64,000 bases of DNA from Serinibacter arcticus (GCF_003121705.1 NZ_PYHR01000002.1:1488001-1552000), one strand, 5' to 3'; counted from the stretch's first letter, positions 52,832 to 63,950 are shown. Numbers and translations: made by a program. The notes: generated by a model from the letters alone, not told the origin.

Positions 52832-54000
52832 GCCGACTCCTGCGCGCGCTGCTCCGAGGCCGGCCGGCCGGCCGACCCGACGAACACCCGGGGCACCCGG
52901 GCGCCGAGCCGCGTGACGATCTCGTAGGGGATGGTGCCGGTGGCCTCGGCCCAGTCCCCGACGGTGGGCTCGCCGTCGTCACCCGGTCCGAACAGGACGG
53001 CGACGTCACCCGCCCGGGCGTCGCTGTCGGGCCCGAGGTCGAGCACGAACTGGTCCATGCAGACGCGGCCGGCGACCGTCAGCCGACGACCGTCGACGTC
53101 GACCGGGCCGACCCCGCTCGCCGCGCGCGGGATGCCGTCGGCGTAGCCGAGCGGGATGTCGGCCAGCAGCGTGGCGCGGTCGGTCGTGTACGTGTGGCCG
53201 TAGCTGACGCCCTGACCCGCGACGGCCTCCTTGACGAGCATGATCTCCGCCTCGAGCCGCATCGCCGGGGTGAGACCGAGCTCGGCGGGGGTCCGACCCG
53301 GGATCGGGCTGAGCCCGAAGACGGCGAGCCCCGGGCGCACGAGGTCGAAGTGCATCGCGGGGTTCACCAGCGTCGCGGCGGAGTTGGCGAGGTGGCGCAC
53401 CTCGAGGTGCGCCCCGCCGGCCTCCGCGCGGGCGACCGCCTCGACGAAGACCGCGAGCTGGGCGTCGGTCACGGGGGACGTCACGTCCTCGGCCGAGGCG
53501 AGGTGGGACCAGACCCCGACGATCTCGACGGCGCCGTCGGCCTGGGCGCGCAACGCGTCCGCCAGCACGGCCGACCAGGAGTCCAGGAACATCCCGCCCC
53601 GGCCGAGCCCGGTGTCGACCTTGAGGTGCACGCGGGCGGTCCGGCCGGAGAACCGGGCGGCGGAGACGACCTCCTCGAGAGCCCAGGGCGCCCCGACCGA
53701 CACGTCCAGACCGGCCGCGAGCGCGCTCTCCAGCGGTGCGCCGGGCGCGAAGATCCAGGTGAGGATGCGGCCGGTGACGCCGTGCGCGCGCAGGGTCAGC
53801 GCCTCGGCGAGCTGGGCGACCCCGAGCCAGGTGGCGCCGCCCGCCTGGGCGGCGCGCGCGGACGCGACCAGGCCGTGCCCGTAGGCGTCGGCCTTGACCA
53901 CCGCCATCACCTCGCTGGTGGGGGCGAGCGACGCCAGGTGTCCCACGTTCCCGGCGATGGCGTCGAGGTCGACGACCGCTCGGGCGGGGAAGGTGCTCAC
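52825..54000 (-). CDS. alr: Alanine racemase
   Basis: A 391-residue PLP-dependent racemase making D-alanine for peptidoglycan. The PLP lysine is in AVVKADAYGHGL (~residue 34-38); the second catalytic residue, Tyr, is in GVSYGHTYTT (~270), and RVCMDQFVLDLG carries the conserved MDQ. Length is normal. Start GTG 54000 is 4 bases after the nnr stop, with GGAAG upstream. It is part of the nnr-alr-tsaE-tsaB run. Confidence 0.96.
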   Translation of the reverse strand: MSTFPARAVVDLDAIAGNVGHLASLAPTSEVMAVVKADAYGHGLVASARAAQAGGATWLGVAQLAEALTLRAHGVTGRILTWIFAPGAPLESALAAGLDVSVGAPWALEEVVSAARFSGRTARVHLKVDTGLGRGGMFLDSWSAVLADALRAQADGAVEIVGVWSHLASAEDVTSPVTDAQLAVFVEAVARAEAGGAHLEVRHLANSAATLVNPAMHFDLVRPGLAVFGLSPIPGRTPAELGLTPAMRLEAEIMLVKEAVAGQGVSYGHTYTTDRATLLADIPLGYADGIPRAASGVGPVDVDGRRLTVAGRVCMDQFVLDLGPDSDARAGDVAVLFGPGDDGEPTVGDWAEATGTIPYEIVTRLGARVPRVFVGSAGRPASEQRAQESAW

Positions 54001-54004
54001 GGGG

Positions 54005-55519
54005 TCAGTCTTCCAGAATCTCCGCGATGACCGCACCGACGGCGCGGGCGACGTCCCCGGCCACGATCGGGCCGCCGCCGCTCGCCCGGCGGGCGGCCCG
54101 CCCGTGCAGCAGCGCGGCAGCCGCCACCAGCGGGGCGACCGCCGCGGCATCGGTGCGGCACCGGTCCGACGCGCCCGCGAGCACCGCCCCGACGACGCCC
54201 GCGAGCACGTCGCCGGCCCCCGCCGTCGCGAGCCAGGACGTACCGTCGGCCTGCGCGTGCACCGGGGTCCCGGGGCCGGCGACGAGCGTGACCGCCCCCT
54301 TGAGCAGCACGGTCGCGCCCGTCGCGGCCACGGCGAGCCGGAGGTGCTCGACCGGGCGTTCCTCGATCTCCTCACGCGTCACGTCGTGCCCGCGCGCGGC
54401 GAGCAGTCGCGCCAGCTCGCCGGCGTGCGGGGTGAGGACCACCGTGGCCGGGACGCGTTCCGGCAGGACGTCGAGGCCGCCGGCGTCGACCACCACGGGG
54501 AGCCCGTCGGCGAGTCCCCGCTCGAGCGCGTCGCGCGCCTGCGCGAGCCGCGCGTCGTCGTCCGTGCCGATCCCGCTGCCGACCAGCCACGCCTGGACCC
54601 GGCCGTCGCCGTGCACGACCTCCGGGTGCCGGGCCAGCACGGCATCCGCCGCGCGGTCGGGGCCGAGGTAGCGCACCATCCCCACCAGCGGGGCGGCAGC
54701 GGAGGTCGCGAGCACGGCGGCGCCCGGGTATCCGGCCGAGCCGGCCACGACGCCGAGGACGCCGCGCGAGTACTTGTGGTCGCGGGGGCTCGGCACGGGC
54801 CAGAGGCGAGCCACGTCGCCACGCTCCAGACGGACGACGGCGGGGTCGGCCCCCGCGAGGTCGAGCCCGAGGTCGACGACGAGGACCTCCCCCGCGAGCA
54901 GGGCGGCGGGCGGGAGCAGCAGCCCGGGCTTGGCCGTGCCCATCGTCACGGTGAGGTCGGCGGCCAGCACGGGTCCGACGAGGCGGCCGTCGTCGACCCC
55001 CACCCCGCTGGGGACGTCGACGGCGACGACGAGCGGTCGCCGCCCCCCGTCCGCGCCGGCGAGCGCGTCGACGAGGCGGGCGACGAACGAGGCGGCCGGC
55101 TCCCGCAGCCCCGCCTCGGCGCCGATGCCGGTGATCCCGTCGACGACGGCGTCCCCGGCGGCCGCGCGTCCGGCCCCCTCGGGCAGGGCGTCTGCGGGCA
55201 CGAGCGCGACCCCGGCCGCCCGCGCCGCGGTCGCCGCCGCCTCGTGCGTGCGCGATCCCAGCAGGACGGCGGTGACGGCCGCGCCCCGCGCGGCCAGCTC
55301 GGCGGCCGCGTACAGAGCGTCGGCGCCGTTGTTGCCGCCGCCGACCAGGACGTGGACGACGGCGCCCGCCACCCGGCTGCGTCGCTCACGGAGCAGGCGG
55401 GCCACCGCCGTCGACACGGCGCGGGCGGCCAGGGCCATCAGTGGCTCGCCCCGGTCGAGCAGGGGCGTCTCGGCGGCGACGACGGTGCGGGCCTCGTGGG
55501 CGGTGAGCATGCCTGCCAT
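54005..55519 (-). CDS. nnr: Bifunctional NAD(P)HX epimerase / ADP-dependent dehydratase
   Basis: A 504-residue two-domain metabolite-repair protein. The N-terminal YjeF_N epimerase domain has LVGGGNNGADALYAAAELAARG (centre GGGNNGADAL, ~residues 60-69) and DVPSGVGVDDG. The C-terminal YjeF_C ribokinase-like dehydratase has HKYSRGVLGVVAGSAGYPGAA (~242-262), VVLTPHAGELARLL, LLKGAVTLV and WLATAGAGDVLAGVVGA. It restores hydrated NAD(P)H. Start ATG 55519, or the ATG three codons later. It lies between acpS and alr, a common actinobacterial order. Confidence 0.95.
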   Translation of the reverse strand: MAGMLTAHEARTVVAAETPLLDRGEPLMALAARAVSTAVARLLRERRSRVAGAVVHVLVGGGNNGADALYAAAELAARGAAVTAVLLGSRTHEAAATAARAAGVALVPADALPEGAGRAAAGDAVVDGITGIGAEAGLREPAASFVARLVDALAGADGGRRPLVVAVDVPSGVGVDDGRLVGPVLAADLTVTMGTAKPGLLLPPAALLAGEVLVVDLGLDLAGADPAVVRLERGDVARLWPVPSPRDHKYSRGVLGVVAGSAGYPGAAVLATSAAAPLVGMVRYLGPDRAADAVLARHPEVVHGDGRVQAWLVGSGIGTDDDARLAQARDALERGLADGLPVVVDAGGLDVLPERVPATVVLTPHAGELARLLAARGHDVTREEIEERPVEHLRLAVAATGATVLLKGAVTLVAGPGTPVHAQADGTSWLATAGAGDVLAGVVGAVLAGASDRCRTDAAAVAPLVAAAALLHGRAARRASGGGPIVAGDVARAVGAVIAEILED

Positions 55520-55579
55520 TGTGCTCCGGACCAGCCCGGAGCTGCCCGGACCAGCCCGGGAGAGGACCGATCCGACCGC

Positions 55580-55945
55580 TCAGGCCGTGGTGCCGAGCCG
55601 CTCCGCGACGGCGAACGCCGAGGCGATCCCGGCGTCGTGCGAGATCGACAGGTGCCAGCGGTCGACGCCGAGCTCGGTGGCCCGGGCCAGCACCGTCCCG
55701 GTGAGCTCGACGGTCGGCGCTCCCCCGGGGACGCGGGCGACGGTCGCGTCGTGCCACCGCATGCCGCCGGGCGCGCCGAGCGCCTTGGCGATCGCCTCCT
55801 TGGCCGCGAACCGCGCCGCCAGCGAGGCCGGCGGCAGGTCGCGCTCGACCGGGGTGAACAGGCGCTCGGCCAGCCGCGGGGACCGCTCGAGCGTCGCGAG
55901 GAAGCGCGCGACGTCGACGACGTCGATCCCGACGCCGACGATCAC
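55580..55945 (-). CDS. acpS: Holo-[acyl-carrier-protein] synthase
   Basis: A 121-residue AcpS phosphopantetheinyl transferase. Motifs: [13 protein letters not shown] (~residues 3-15, with the metal-binding Asp8) and [13 protein letters not shown] (~45-57, with the Glu). It transfers 4'-phosphopantetheine from CoA to acyl carrier protein. GTG start 55945 lies 34 bases downstream of the glmS stop. Confidence 0.95.
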   Translation of the reverse strand: MIVGVGIDVVDVARFLATLERSPRLAERLFTPVERDLPPASLAARFAAKEAIAKALGAPGGMRWHDATVARVPGGAPTVELTGTVLARATELGVDRWHLSISHDAGIASAFAVAERLGTTA

Positions 55946-55979
55946 CGGCTCTCCTCCGTCCGAGCGACCACGCCGGCGG

Positions 55980-57827
55980 CTACTCGACCGTGACGGACTT
56001 GGCGAGGTTGCGCGGCTGGTCGACGTCGAGGCCCTTGGCCTTGGCGAGTTCGCTGGCGAAGATCTGCAGCGGCACGACGGCGACGAGCGGCGACATCAGC
56101 GTGGCGGTCTGGGGCACGCGGAAGATGATGTCGGCGTACGGGACCACGGCCTCGTCGCCCTCCTCCGCGATCACCAGGGTGCGGGCACCGCGCGCCCGGA
56201 CCTCCTGGATGTTGGAGACGATCTTGGAGTGCAGCTGGTCGCGGCCTCGCGGCGAGGGCACCACGACGAACACGGGCTGCCCCTCCTCGATGAGCGCGAT
56301 CGGGCCGTGCTTGAGCTCGCCGGCGGCGAAGCCCTCGGCGTGGATGTAGGCGATCTCCTTGAGCTTCAGCGCGCCCTCGAGCGCGACCGGGTAGCCGACG
56401 TGGCGGCCGAGGAAGAGGAAGGACGGCTCGTCCTTCATCGCCTGCGCGACCTCGCGGACGTAGCCCTCGCCGTCGAGCACCTGCTGGATCTTGGGCGGCA
56501 GCTCCTGGAGCTCGCGGAGCGTCTCGCGCAGCTCGTCGGGGAACTTCGTGCCGCGCAGCTGCGCGAGGTAGAGGCCGAGCAGGTAGCACGCGGTGATCTG
56601 CGCGAGGAAGGCCTTCGTGGAGGCGACGGCGACCTCGGGGCCGGCGTGCGTGTAGAGCACGGCGTCGGACTCGCGCGGGATCGTCGACCCGTGGGTGTTG
56701 ACGATCGCCAGGACGTAGGCGCCCTGCTCGCGGGCGTGACGGACGGCCATCAGCGTGTCCATCGTCTCGCCGGACTGCGAGATGGCGACGACGAGCGTGC
56801 GCGGCGTGAGGATCGGGTCGCGGTAGCGGAACTCGTGCGCGAGCTCGACCTCCACGGGGATGCGGCACCAGTGCTCGATCGCGTACTTGGCGACGTGGCC
56901 GGAGTACGCGGCCGTGCCGCACGCGATCACGATGATCTTGTCGATGCTGCGCAGCACCGTCTCGGGGATGCGCAGCTCGTCCAGGACCAGCGCACCCTTC
57001 TCGTCCGTCCGACCGAGCAGCGTGTCGGCGACGGCCTTGGGCTGGTCGTGGATCTCCTTGTCCATGAAGGAGTCGAAGCCACCCTTGACGGCCGCGCTCG
57101 CGTCCCAGTCCACGGTGAACTCGCGGGCCTGCGCGGGCGCGCCCTCGAACGTGATGACGTCCACGTCCGTGGGGGTGATCGTGACGACCTGGTCCTGGCC
57201 GAGCTCCAGCGCGCGCTTGGTGGAGGAGATGAAGGCGGCGACGTCGCTGCCCATGAAGTTCTCCCCCTCGCCGAGCCCGACCACCAGGGGCGAGTTGCGG
57301 CGAGCGCCGACCACGACGTCGGGGATGTCCTCGTGGACGGCCAGCAGCGTGAAGGCGCCCTCGAGGCGGTTCACGACGGCGAGCATCGCGGCCGTGAGGT
57401 CGCCCTCGAACGCGCGCTCCAGGAGGTGGGCGACCACCTCGGTGTCGGTGTCCGAGGCGAACGTGGCGCCGTCGGCGAGCATCTCCGCCTTGAGCGGGGC
57501 GAAGTTCTCGATGATGCCGTTGTGGATCAGCGCGATCTTGCCGACGACGTGAGGGTGGGCGTTGGCGTCGGTGGGTCCGCCGTGCGTCGCCCACCGCGTG
57601 TGACCGATGGCGGCGGTGGCGTCGGCGACCGGGTGCGCCTCGAGCTCACCGAGCAGGTTCGTGAGCTTGCCGGCGCGCTTCGCGGTGACGAGGCCCTCCG
57701 GGGTGACCAGGGCGACCCCGGCGGAGTCGTAGCCCCGGTACTCGAGCCGACCGAGGCCGGCGAGCACCACCTCGAGGGGGCGGGGGGACGGGGCAGCAGG
57801 GCCGACGTAGCCGACGATTCCACACAT
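55980..57827 (-). CDS. glmS: Glutamine-fructose-6-phosphate aminotransferase
   Basis: A 615-residue GlmS. The N-terminal glutaminase begins MCGIVGYVG with the nucleophilic Cys2; then [24 protein letters not shown] and NGIIENF. Two SIS domains follow ([32 protein letters not shown]), ending in NLAKSVTVE, the conserved C-terminal tail. It makes glucosamine 6-phosphate for peptidoglycan and mycothiol precursors. GlmM, the next step, is encoded nearby at 59786-61174. No ribozyme is visible in its short leader. Confidence 0.97.
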   Translation of the reverse strand: MCGIVGYVGPAAPSPRPLEVVLAGLGRLEYRGYDSAGVALVTPEGLVTAKRAGKLTNLLGELEAHPVADATAAIGHTRWATHGGPTDANAHPHVVGKIALIHNGIIENFAPLKAEMLADGATFASDTDTEVVAHLLERAFEGDLTAAMLAVVNRLEGAFTLLAVHEDIPDVVVGARRNSPLVVGLGEGENFMGSDVAAFISSTKRALELGQDQVVTITPTDVDVITFEGAPAQAREFTVDWDASAAVKGGFDSFMDKEIHDQPKAVADTLLGRTDEKGALVLDELRIPETVLRSIDKIIVIACGTAAYSGHVAKYAIEHWCRIPVEVELAHEFRYRDPILTPRTLVVAISQSGETMDTLMAVRHAREQGAYVLAIVNTHGSTIPRESDAVLYTHAGPEVAVASTKAFLAQITACYLLGLYLAQLRGTKFPDELRETLRELQELPPKIQQVLDGEGYVREVAQAMKDEPSFLFLGRHVGYPVALEGALKLKEIAYIHAEGFAAGELKHGPIALIEEGQPVFVVVPSPRGRDQLHSKIVSNIQEVRARGARTLVIAEEGDEAVVPYADIIFRVPQTATLMSPLVAVVPLQIFASELAKAKGLDVDQPRNLAKSVTVE

Positions 57828-57868
57828 GCGGGACACGATAGCCGCAGGCGTGGGCCAGACTGGACCGC

Positions 57869-58921
57869 GTGAGCAACCACCGCCACGGGGACGTCCCCGT
57901 CCTCGCCGCCGACCGGTCGAGCAGCCGGGCCGAGGCCGCCGGAACGGCACCCGCGGTCGACGACGGCGCCCCCCGGGTGGACGAGAGCAACACCACACCG
58001 TTCGTGGAGCTGGACCGCCGCGACTGGAGCCGGCTGTCCGCCTCCACCCCCCTCCCCCTGACCGCCGACGACGTCGCCCGCCTGCGCGGCATGAGCGACC
58101 CGATCGACCTGGCCGAGGTCGACACCGTCTACCGGCCGCTCTCCCGGCTGCTCGGGCTGTACGTCGCCGGGGTCGGCGGCGTGCACGCCGCGACCTCGAC
58201 CTTCCTCGGTGAGCGCGCCACGCGCACGCCGTTCGTCATCGGGGTCGCCGGCAGCGTCGCCGTCGGCAAGTCCACGGCGGCCCGCGTGCTGGTGGAGATG
58301 CTGCGCCGGTGGCCGGAGACCCCGCACGTCGAGCTCGTCACGACCGACGGCTTCCTGCTCCCCAACGCCGAGCTCGAGCGACGCGGCCTCATGCAGCGCA
58401 AGGGCTTCCCGGAGTCCTACGACCGGCGGGCCCTGCTGCGGTTCCTCACCCGGGTGAAGTCGGGCGCCCCCGAGGTGGACGCCCCGGTCTACGACCACCT
58501 GCGCTACGACGTCGTTCCTGACCGGACCGTCACCGTGCGACGACCGGACGTGCTCGTCGTCGAGGGCCTCAACGTGCTGCAGCCGGCCCGTCCGGGGCGT
58601 GACGGCGCCGCGAGCCTGGCGGTCTCGGACTTCTTCGACTTCTCCATCTACGTCGACGCCCGCGCGCGCGACATCGAGCGCTGGTACGTGGACCGGTTCC
58701 TGCGGCTGCGCCGGACGGCCTTCGCCCAGCCCGGCTCCTACTTCCGTCGTTACGCGGACCTCGACGACGCCGAGGCGACCGCCACCGCGCGCGACATCTG
58801 GCGGCGGATCAACGAACCGAACCTTCGTGCCAACATCGTGCCGACGCGGTCGCGCGCCAGCCTCGTGATGACGAAGGACGCCGAGCACCGCATCCAGCGC
58901 GTGCTGCTGCGCAAGCTCTGA
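57869..58921 (+). CDS. coaA: Type I pantothenate kinase
   Basis: A 350-residue CoaA with Walker [18 protein letters not shown] (~residues 125-141), [28 protein letters not shown] (core [13 protein letters not shown]), and [11 protein letters not shown]. It phosphorylates pantothenate, the first step of CoA synthesis. The first ~40 residues are a non-conserved, Ala/Asp-rich extension; the conserved part starts at [13 protein letters not shown] start 57869 is only 41 bases from the divergent glmS start. Confidence 0.94.
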   Translation: MSNHRHGDVPVLAADRSSSRAEAAGTAPAVDDGAPRVDESNTTPFVELDRRDWSRLSASTPLPLTADDVARLRGMSDPIDLAEVDTVYRPLSRLLGLYVAGVGGVHAATSTFLGERATRTPFVIGVAGSVAVGKSTAARVLVEMLRRWPETPHVELVTTDGFLLPNAELERRGLMQRKGFPESYDRRALLRFLTRVKSGAPEVDAPVYDHLRYDVVPDRTVTVRRPDVLVVEGLNVLQPARPGRDGAASLAVSDFFDFSIYVDARARDIERWYVDRFLRLRRTAFAQPGSYFRRYADLDDAEATATARDIWRRINEPNLRANIVPTRSRASLVMTKDAEHRIQRVLLRKL

Positions 58922-58970
58922 ACCTCGACGGCGACCGGTTCCGGACGGGCGCTCCCGCAGCCAGGGACGC

Positions 58971-59660
58971 TCAGGCCTCGGAGGGTTCGGCCCGCTCGGC
59001 CGTCTCGGCCTGCTCGACCGCCGGCCCCCGGCCCTCGCGCGGCCGCAGCTCGACCTCGCCGTGGCCCAGCCGCGCCAGCACCTTGTCGAGCCCGAAGCCG
59101 ATGATGATGCCGCCCACGACGCCCACCACCACGGACAGGAGCGGTTGGTCGTGGAAGATCGCGCCGGCGACGACGCCGATCACGGTGCTGTAGATCGCCC
59201 ACATCACGGCGGCGACGAGGTCGTAGGCGACGAAGCGGCGGAGCGGGAAGCCCACAGCCCCCGCGGTCATGTTGACCGCCACCCGGCCGACCGGGATGTA
59301 GCGCGCCGACAGGATGAAGACGCCCCCGCGGCGCCGCAGCTGCGCCTCGGCCCAGGCGAGCGAGGCCTGCCCCCGCCCGGAGCGGAAGATGCGGAGCCGG
59401 TGGATCGGGATCCGGCGCCCGATCGCGAAGGCGATGAGGTCACCGGACATGGCGCCCGCGGCGGCGATGGGGATCACGAACCACAGCGAGACGGCGTCAC
59501 CGTGCATCGACAGCGACGCCAGCGCGATGACGATCGACTCGCTCGGGACGGGCGGGAAGAACCCGTCGATGGTGCAGAACGCGTAGAGCGCCAGCAGGAT
59601 CCAGGGTTGGTCGGCCGCGCCCAGGACGGCGTCCTGGATGCTGTCGAAGATCTCGGGCAT
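58971..59660 (-). CDS. DedA family membrane protein
   Basis: A 229-residue DedA/VTT-domain protein. It has CTIDGFFPPVPSESIVIALAS (core GFFPPVPSE, ~residues 33-41), GDLIAFAIGRR, the membrane re-entrant FILSARYIPVGRVAVNMTAG (core RYIPVGR) and FVAYDLVAAVMWA. DedA proteins are flippase-like membrane proteins involved in lipid carrier recycling or proton-dependent homeostasis. The last ~25 residues are charged and cytoplasmic. The stop converges on coaA. Confidence 0.9.
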   Translation of the reverse strand: MPEIFDSIQDAVLGAADQPWILLALYAFCTIDGFFPPVPSESIVIALASLSMHGDAVSLWFVIPIAAAGAMSGDLIAFAIGRRIPIHRLRIFRSGRGQASLAWAEAQLRRRGGVFILSARYIPVGRVAVNMTAGAVGFPLRRFVAYDLVAAVMWAIYSTVIGVVAGAIFHDQPLLSVVVGVVGGIIIGFGLDKVLARLGHGEVELRPREGRGPAVEQAETAERAEPSEA

Positions 59661-59785
59661 GACGTCCCATCGGTGAGCCGGCGTGTGCTGGCTTCACTCT
59701 CACACCGCCGGCGGGGCACCGCCTCCGCCCGGGGGTGGATTCCGCGGTCCCTCCCCCGTCGGGGACTCCCCCGAGGCGTGGCCCC

Positions 59786-61174
59786 TCAGAGGCTGAGGCG
59801 CTCCTTGACGACGTCGGCGAGGTCCTCCGCGACGCGCGTGGCGCGCTCGGTGGAGTCGGCCTCGACCATCACCCGCACGAGCGCCTCGGTGCCGGACGGC
59901 CGCAGGAGGACGCGTCCGGCGTCGCCGAGCTCGGCCTCCGCCGCAGCGACGGCCGCGAGCAGCGCCTCGTCGCGGGACGCACCCGCGCGGTCGACACCAC
60001 CCACGTTGATGAGGATCTGCGGCATCCGCCGCACGAAACCCGCCTGCTCGCCGAGCGGGCCACCCTTGACCACGAGCGCCGCGAGCTGGAGCGCCGACAG
60101 GACGCCGTCACCGGTGGTGGCGTGGTCGGACATGATGATGTGGCCCGACTGCTCGCCACCGAGGTTGAAGCCGCCCTCGCGCATCCGCTCGAGCACGTAG
60201 CGGTCGCCGACCGCCGTCTGCTCGACGGCGATCCCCGCGTCGCGCATCGCGTGCAGCAGCCCGAGGTTGCTCATCACCGTGACGACGAGCGTGTCGTGCG
60301 CGAGCAGCTGACGCTGCTGGAGCGAGCGGGCCACGAGGCCCATGATCTGGTCGCCGTCGACGAGGTTGCCGCCCGCGTCGACCGCGAGGCAGCGGTCGGC
60401 GTCGCCGTCGAACGCGACGCCCATCTGCGAACCGGAGGCGACGACCGTCGCCTGCAGCTGCTCGGGGTGCGTCGAGCCGCACTTCTCGTTGATGTTGCGC
60501 CCGTCGGGCGAGGCGTTGATGACGACGACGTCGGCGCCGGCCTCGCGCAGGGCGGCGGGACCGACCTCGCTGGCGGCGCCGTTCGCGCAGTCGACGGCGA
60601 TCCGCAGGCCCGTGAGGTCCGTGTCGATCGTCGTCAGGAGGTGGGCGACGTACTCCTCGCCCGCGTGACCCGTGTCGCGGCTCAGCCGGCCGACGTCGGG
60701 ACCCGTGGGGCGCTCCCACTCGGAGTGCAGCAGCGCCGCGATCTCGTCCTCGAGATCGTCGGGCAGCTTGTGACCGCCGCGGGAGAGGAACTTGATGCCG
60801 TTGTCGGCCATCGGGTTGTGCGAGGCCGAGACGACGACACCGATGTCGGCGCCGGTCGAGGCCGTCAGGTACGCGATCGCCGGGGTCGGGAGGACACCGA
60901 GGTCGACGACGTCGACGCCCGCCGAGGCCAGACCCGCCGCGAGCGCGGCGGTGAGGAACTCACCCGAGGCCCGGGGGTCGCGGCCCACGACGGCGCGCGG
61001 CCGTCCCTGCGGTCGGCCACCGACGCCGACGGCGGCAGCCGAGGCTGCCGCCGTCTCGTCGGAGTGTGCTGCCAGCACACGCGCCGCCGCGACGCCCAGC
61101 CCGAGCGAGAGCTCGGGCGTGACGTCGCGGTTGGCACGGCCTCGGACACCATCGGTCCCGAAGATCCTCGCCAT
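59786..61174 (-). CDS. glmM: Phosphoglucosamine mutase
   Basis: A 462-residue GlmM. It begins [15 protein letters not shown]; the catalytic phosphoserine is in [17 protein letters not shown] (~residues 112-128); the metal-binding DGDADR follows (~255), then [19 protein letters not shown] (substrate loop, ~335) and [13 protein letters not shown]. It converts glucosamine 6-phosphate to 1-phosphate, the step after GlmS. It starts 15 bases after rpsI on the same strand, the standard rplM-rpsI-glmM order. Confidence 0.97.
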   Translation of the reverse strand: MARIFGTDGVRGRANRDVTPELSLGLGVAAARVLAAHSDETAAASAAAVGVGGRPQGRPRAVVGRDPRASGEFLTAALAAGLASAGVDVVDLGVLPTPAIAYLTASTGADIGVVVSASHNPMADNGIKFLSRGGHKLPDDLEDEIAALLHSEWERPTGPDVGRLSRDTGHAGEEYVAHLLTTIDTDLTGLRIAVDCANGAASEVGPAALREAGADVVVINASPDGRNINEKCGSTHPEQLQATVVASGSQMGVAFDGDADRCLAVDAGGNLVDGDQIMGLVARSLQQRQLLAHDTLVVTVMSNLGLLHAMRDAGIAVEQTAVGDRYVLERMREGGFNLGGEQSGHIIMSDHATTGDGVLSALQLAALVVKGGPLGEQAGFVRRMPQILINVGGVDRAGASRDEALLAAVAAAEAELGDAGRVLLRPSGTEALVRVMVEADSTERATRVAEDLADVVKERLSL

Positions 61175-61189
61175 GTGGTGCGGGATCGC

Positions 61190-61675
61190 TCAGCGCTTGG
61201 AGTACTGGGGCGCCTTGCGGGCCTTCTTGAGACCCGCCTTCTTGCGCTCCGTGACGCGGGCGTCACGGGTGAGGAAGCCGGCCTTCTTGAGCGTCGCGCG
61301 GTTGGCCTCGACGTCGATGCCGTTGAGCGAGCGCGCGATGCCGAGGCGCAGGGCGCCGGCCTGGCCGGAGATGCCGCCGCCGTCGATCCGCGCGACGACG
61401 TCGAAACGGTCCTCGAGCTCGAGCAGCGTGAACGGCGAGTTCACGAGCTGCTGGTGCAGCTTGTTCGGGAAGTAGTCCTCGAGCGTGCGCCCGTTGATGG
61501 TCCACTTGCCGGTGCCGGGGACGATGCGCACACGCGCGACCGCCTCCTTGCGGCGACCCACGGCAGCGCCGGGGGCGGTGATGCTCTGACCACGGTTGGC
61601 CACGGGGGCGGCCGTCTCGGTGGTGTAGCTGCTGGGCGCGTTCTCGTCCAGCTCGTCGGTCAGCGGCTGAGCCAC
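61190..61675 (-). CDS. rpsI: 30S ribosomal protein S9
   Basis: A 161-residue S9, with a ~30-residue acidic/polar N-terminal extension common in actinobacteria, then [19 protein letters not shown] (~residues 40-58), [19 protein letters not shown] and the basic C-terminus ending QYSKR that contacts P-site tRNA. It is co-transcribed with rplM. Confidence 0.97.
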   Translation of the reverse strand: MAQPLTDELDENAPSSYTTETAAPVANRGQSITAPGAAVGRRKEAVARVRIVPGTGKWTINGRTLEDYFPNKLHQQLVNSPFTLLELEDRFDVVARIDGGGISGQAGALRLGIARSLNGIDVEANRATLKKAGFLTRDARVTERKKAGLKKARKAPQYSKR

Positions 61676-61733
61676 GGTTCTCCTTGGGTGGTTTGGTCAC
61701 CTGACGCGGCCGGTTGCGGCCGCGGCGCGCGTG

Positions 61734-62177
61734 TTACTGCGCGACCTGCGTCAGCTCGAAGGCCTGGGGCTGCTGAGCGGCGTGCGGGTGCTCAGTGCCT
61801 CGGTACACCTTGAGCTTGCGCAGCTGCGCGCGCCCGAGGCTGGTCTTGGGGATCATGCCTGCCACGGCCTTCTCGATGGCACGCTCCGGCTTGGTGGCGA
61901 GCAGCTCGGTGTAGGAGGTGGCGCGGAGGCCGCCCGGGTAGCCCGAGTGGTGGTACGCCATCTTCTTCGCTGCCTTGCTGCCGGTGAGGGCGACCTTGTC
62001 AGCGTTCACGACGATGACGAAGTCGCCGCTGTCGACGTGGGCCGCGTAGGTCGCCTTGTGCTTGCCGCGCAGCAGGTTTGCCACGTGGCTCGCGAGGCGG
62101 CCGAGGACGACGTCGGACGCGTCCACGACGTACCAGGTGCGGTCGACGTCGGACGGCTTCGGGGTGAACGTACGCAC
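61734..62177 (-). CDS. rplM: 50S ribosomal protein L13
   Basis: A 147-residue L13, the standard length. It contains [16 protein letters not shown] (~residues 15-30), [25 protein letters not shown] (core [15 protein letters not shown]), the L13 signature region [21 protein letters not shown] (core [10 protein letters not shown]) and a C-terminal HPHAAQQPQ. Start GTG 62177. First gene of the rplM-rpsI-glmM unit. Confidence 0.97.
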   Translation of the reverse strand: MRTFTPKPSDVDRTWYVVDASDVVLGRLASHVANLLRGKHKATYAAHVDSGDFVIVVNADKVALTGSKAAKKMAYHHSGYPGGLRATSYTELLATKPERAIEKAVAGMIPKTSLGRAQLRKLKVYRGTEHPHAAQQPQAFELTQVAQ

Positions 62178-62580
62178 AGTCGTAGCCTTCGTTTCGCTTG
62201 CTGGGGGACCCTGCGGCGTTCCCGGTCCGACGTGAGTCGTGACCCGATCCACCGGCAGTGCCCGGATGGTTGCGGCGTGTGCTTGGTGGCCTGGGGATTC
62301 TGCTCCCGTGACCGGCCCCCGCTGCTGACGCCCCGTCCGGGCCGCTGCACCGATCACCGCGTGGTGGTCGGGACCGAGGGCCCTGGAGCGTTGGCGCGCG
62401 AACGCACAACGACGATCAAGCGTACTGCGGGTGCGAGCTCCCGTCAAAACACGGGGTGAATCGACCTTCGACAGGGATCGCTGGACCCGTACGCCCCACC
62501 AGTATGGCCCGCGCCGGGCCGTGCTGGCGACCACGGTCGGGGTCCTGGCCATCCCCTGTGGCGAGTGCCACAGTAGGGAG
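62178..62580. other. Leader of rplM-rpsI and divergent region
   Basis: About 400 bases without a gene. From the promoter at 62419-62447 (minus) an approximately 235-base leader precedes the rplM GTG. It contains GC-rich inverted repeats and several GTGACTCACGTC-like elements. A leader of this length could host autoregulation by L13, but I see no structure that I can match to a known element. Confidence 0.45.
62419..62447 (-). promoter_or_regulatory. Candidate promoter of rplM-rpsI
   Basis: On the minus strand TTGACG (62442-62447) and TACGCT (62419-62424) are separated by 17 bases, a good housekeeping promoter. Transcription would start near 62412. Confidence 0.62.
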
Positions 62581-63012
62581 ATGACCGAACGCATCGATCC
62601 CGAACAGGCCGCGGAGCAGGACGGCGACCAGCTCAGCGCGGAGGAGACCCTCGACGACGCGCCCGTGGAGGACCCGCTGGACGAGAGCTACTCCCCTCCC
62701 GAGCGCGACACCCGCGACCACTGGGGCGAGACCGCCCTGGAGGAGCTGCAGGGCGAGCCCCTCGACCGCCGGCTGGCCCAGGAGGTCCCCGACGTGTGGG
62801 ACGGTCCCGGCGACGGACGCGAGTCCGACCGCGCCGGACGGCTGGAGGAGAGCAGCGACGGGCAGTGGCAGCAGGACAACTTCGCGCGGGACGCCGGTGT
62901 CGCCGGCGGCGCCGCGAGCGCGGAGGAGGCGGCGATGCACACGATGTCGCTGGACGAGCTCCGCGCGATCGAGGAGCGCGAGGCCCAGGGCCTCGAGCCC
63001 GAGACCGACTGA
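62581..63012 (+). CDS. DUF5709 family protein
   Basis: A 143-residue, very acidic soluble protein. DEDTLDD-like [23 protein letters not shown] (~residues 31-43), [20 protein letters not shown] (~52-71) and a C-terminal [12 protein letters not shown] match the actinobacterial DUF5709 family, whose function is unknown. There are no membrane segments or catalytic motifs. Start ATG 62581 has AGGGAG immediately upstream, closer than usual, so translation may be weak or start slightly differently. Confidence 0.8.
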   Translation: MTERIDPEQAAEQDGDQLSAEETLDDAPVEDPLDESYSPPERDTRDHWGETALEELQGEPLDRRLAQEVPDVWDGPGDGRESDRAGRLEESSDGQWQQDNFARDAGVAGGAASAEEAAMHTMSLDELRAIEEREAQGLEPETD

Positions 63013-63041
63013 GACCCGACCCGCACCACCCGCACGATCCC

Positions 63042-63076
63042 GACGGCGCCGCTCACCCCTGGTGGGCGGCGCCGTC
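63042..63076. terminator. Terminator between DUF5709 gene and truA
   Basis: GACGGCGCCGC (63042-63052) pairs with GCGGCGCCGTC (63066-63076), with extra pairing in the loop. It overlaps the 3' end of truA and can serve both converging genes. Confidence 0.65.
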
Positions 63077-63919
63077 GTCGTCCGTCCGCAGCACGCGGAC
63101 CGCCCGCGCCGTCCGCGCCCGGGCCGCGAGCTCGGCATCGGCGGGGTAGCCGACCTCCTCCAGCACGAGGCCGGTGGGCGGTGCGACGGCGACGCCGGAG
63201 TCCCGCCTCCCGGCGAGCAGCACCTCGCGGGGCCAGGCGACCGGGCGACGCCCCTCCCCCACGGCCAGCAGCGCGCCGACGAGCGACCGCACCATCGAGT
63301 GGCAGAACGCGTCGGCCCGCACGCCGACCTCGACCTGACCGTCGCGGCGTCCGACGGTCGCCGCCTGCAGGGTGCGGATCGTCGTCGCCCCGTCGCGAGG
63401 CTTGCAGTACGCGAGGAAGTCGTGCTCGCCGAGCAGTCCCCGGACCGCCTCGTGCATGGCGTCGGCGTCGAGCGGACGGCGGTGGCGCAGCACCCAGGCG
63501 CGGGTCAGCGGGTCGACGTCGGCGCCGTCGTCGATCCGGTACGAGTAGCGCCGCCACAGCGCCGAGAAGCGGGCGTCGAAGCCCGCGGCGGCCGGCGTCG
63601 CCCTCGACACGACGACGTCGGGCGGCAGGACCCCCGCGAGCCGGGTGACGAGCGCCTCCTCCGGCGCGCGATCGCTCCGGCCGGGGACCGCCTCCCACGT
63701 CGCGCGCGGGACGTCGAGGTGGACCACCTGGCCGCGGGCGTGGACGCCTGCGTCCGTCCGCCCGGCGACGGTCAGGGTGACGGGGGTGCGCAGCACGGTG
63801 GCGAGGGCGTCGGAGAGCTCGCCCTGGACGGTCCGGCGGCCGGGCTGGACGGCCCAGCCCGAGAAGCTCGTCCCGTCGTAGGCGACGTCGAGGCGCAGGC
63901 GCAGGTCGTCGTCACTCAC
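63053..63919 (-). CDS. truA: tRNA pseudouridine(38-40) synthase TruA
   Basis: A 288-residue TruA. Motifs: [20 protein letters not shown] (~residues 8-27), the catalytic aspartate in [20 protein letters not shown] (~48-67), RRYSYRI and [23 protein letters not shown] (core [11 protein letters not shown]). It isomerises uridines in the anticodon arm of tRNAs. Start GTG 63919. No rplQ is adjacent within the window because the edge is near. Confidence 0.95.
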   Translation of the reverse strand: MSDDDLRLRLDVAYDGTSFSGWAVQPGRRTVQGELSDALATVLRTPVTLTVAGRTDAGVHARGQVVHLDVPRATWEAVPGRSDRAPEEALVTRLAGVLPPDVVVSRATPAAAGFDARFSALWRRYSYRIDDGADVDPLTRAWVLRHRRPLDADAMHEAVRGLLGEHDFLAYCKPRDGATTIRTLQAATVGRRDGQVEVGVRADAFCHSMVRSLVGALLAVGEGRRPVAWPREVLLAGRRDSGVAVAPPTGLVLEEVGYPADAELAARARTARAVRVLRTDDDGAAHQG

Positions 63920-63950
63920 CGGCCGAGGTTATCCCCTAGGTTCGATCGGT

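Noticed and set aside
57828-57868. A glmS ribozyme upstream of glmS
   Set aside because: The space before the glmS start is only 41 bases before the divergent coaA start; no room for the ribozyme fold, which is also not typical of actinobacteria.
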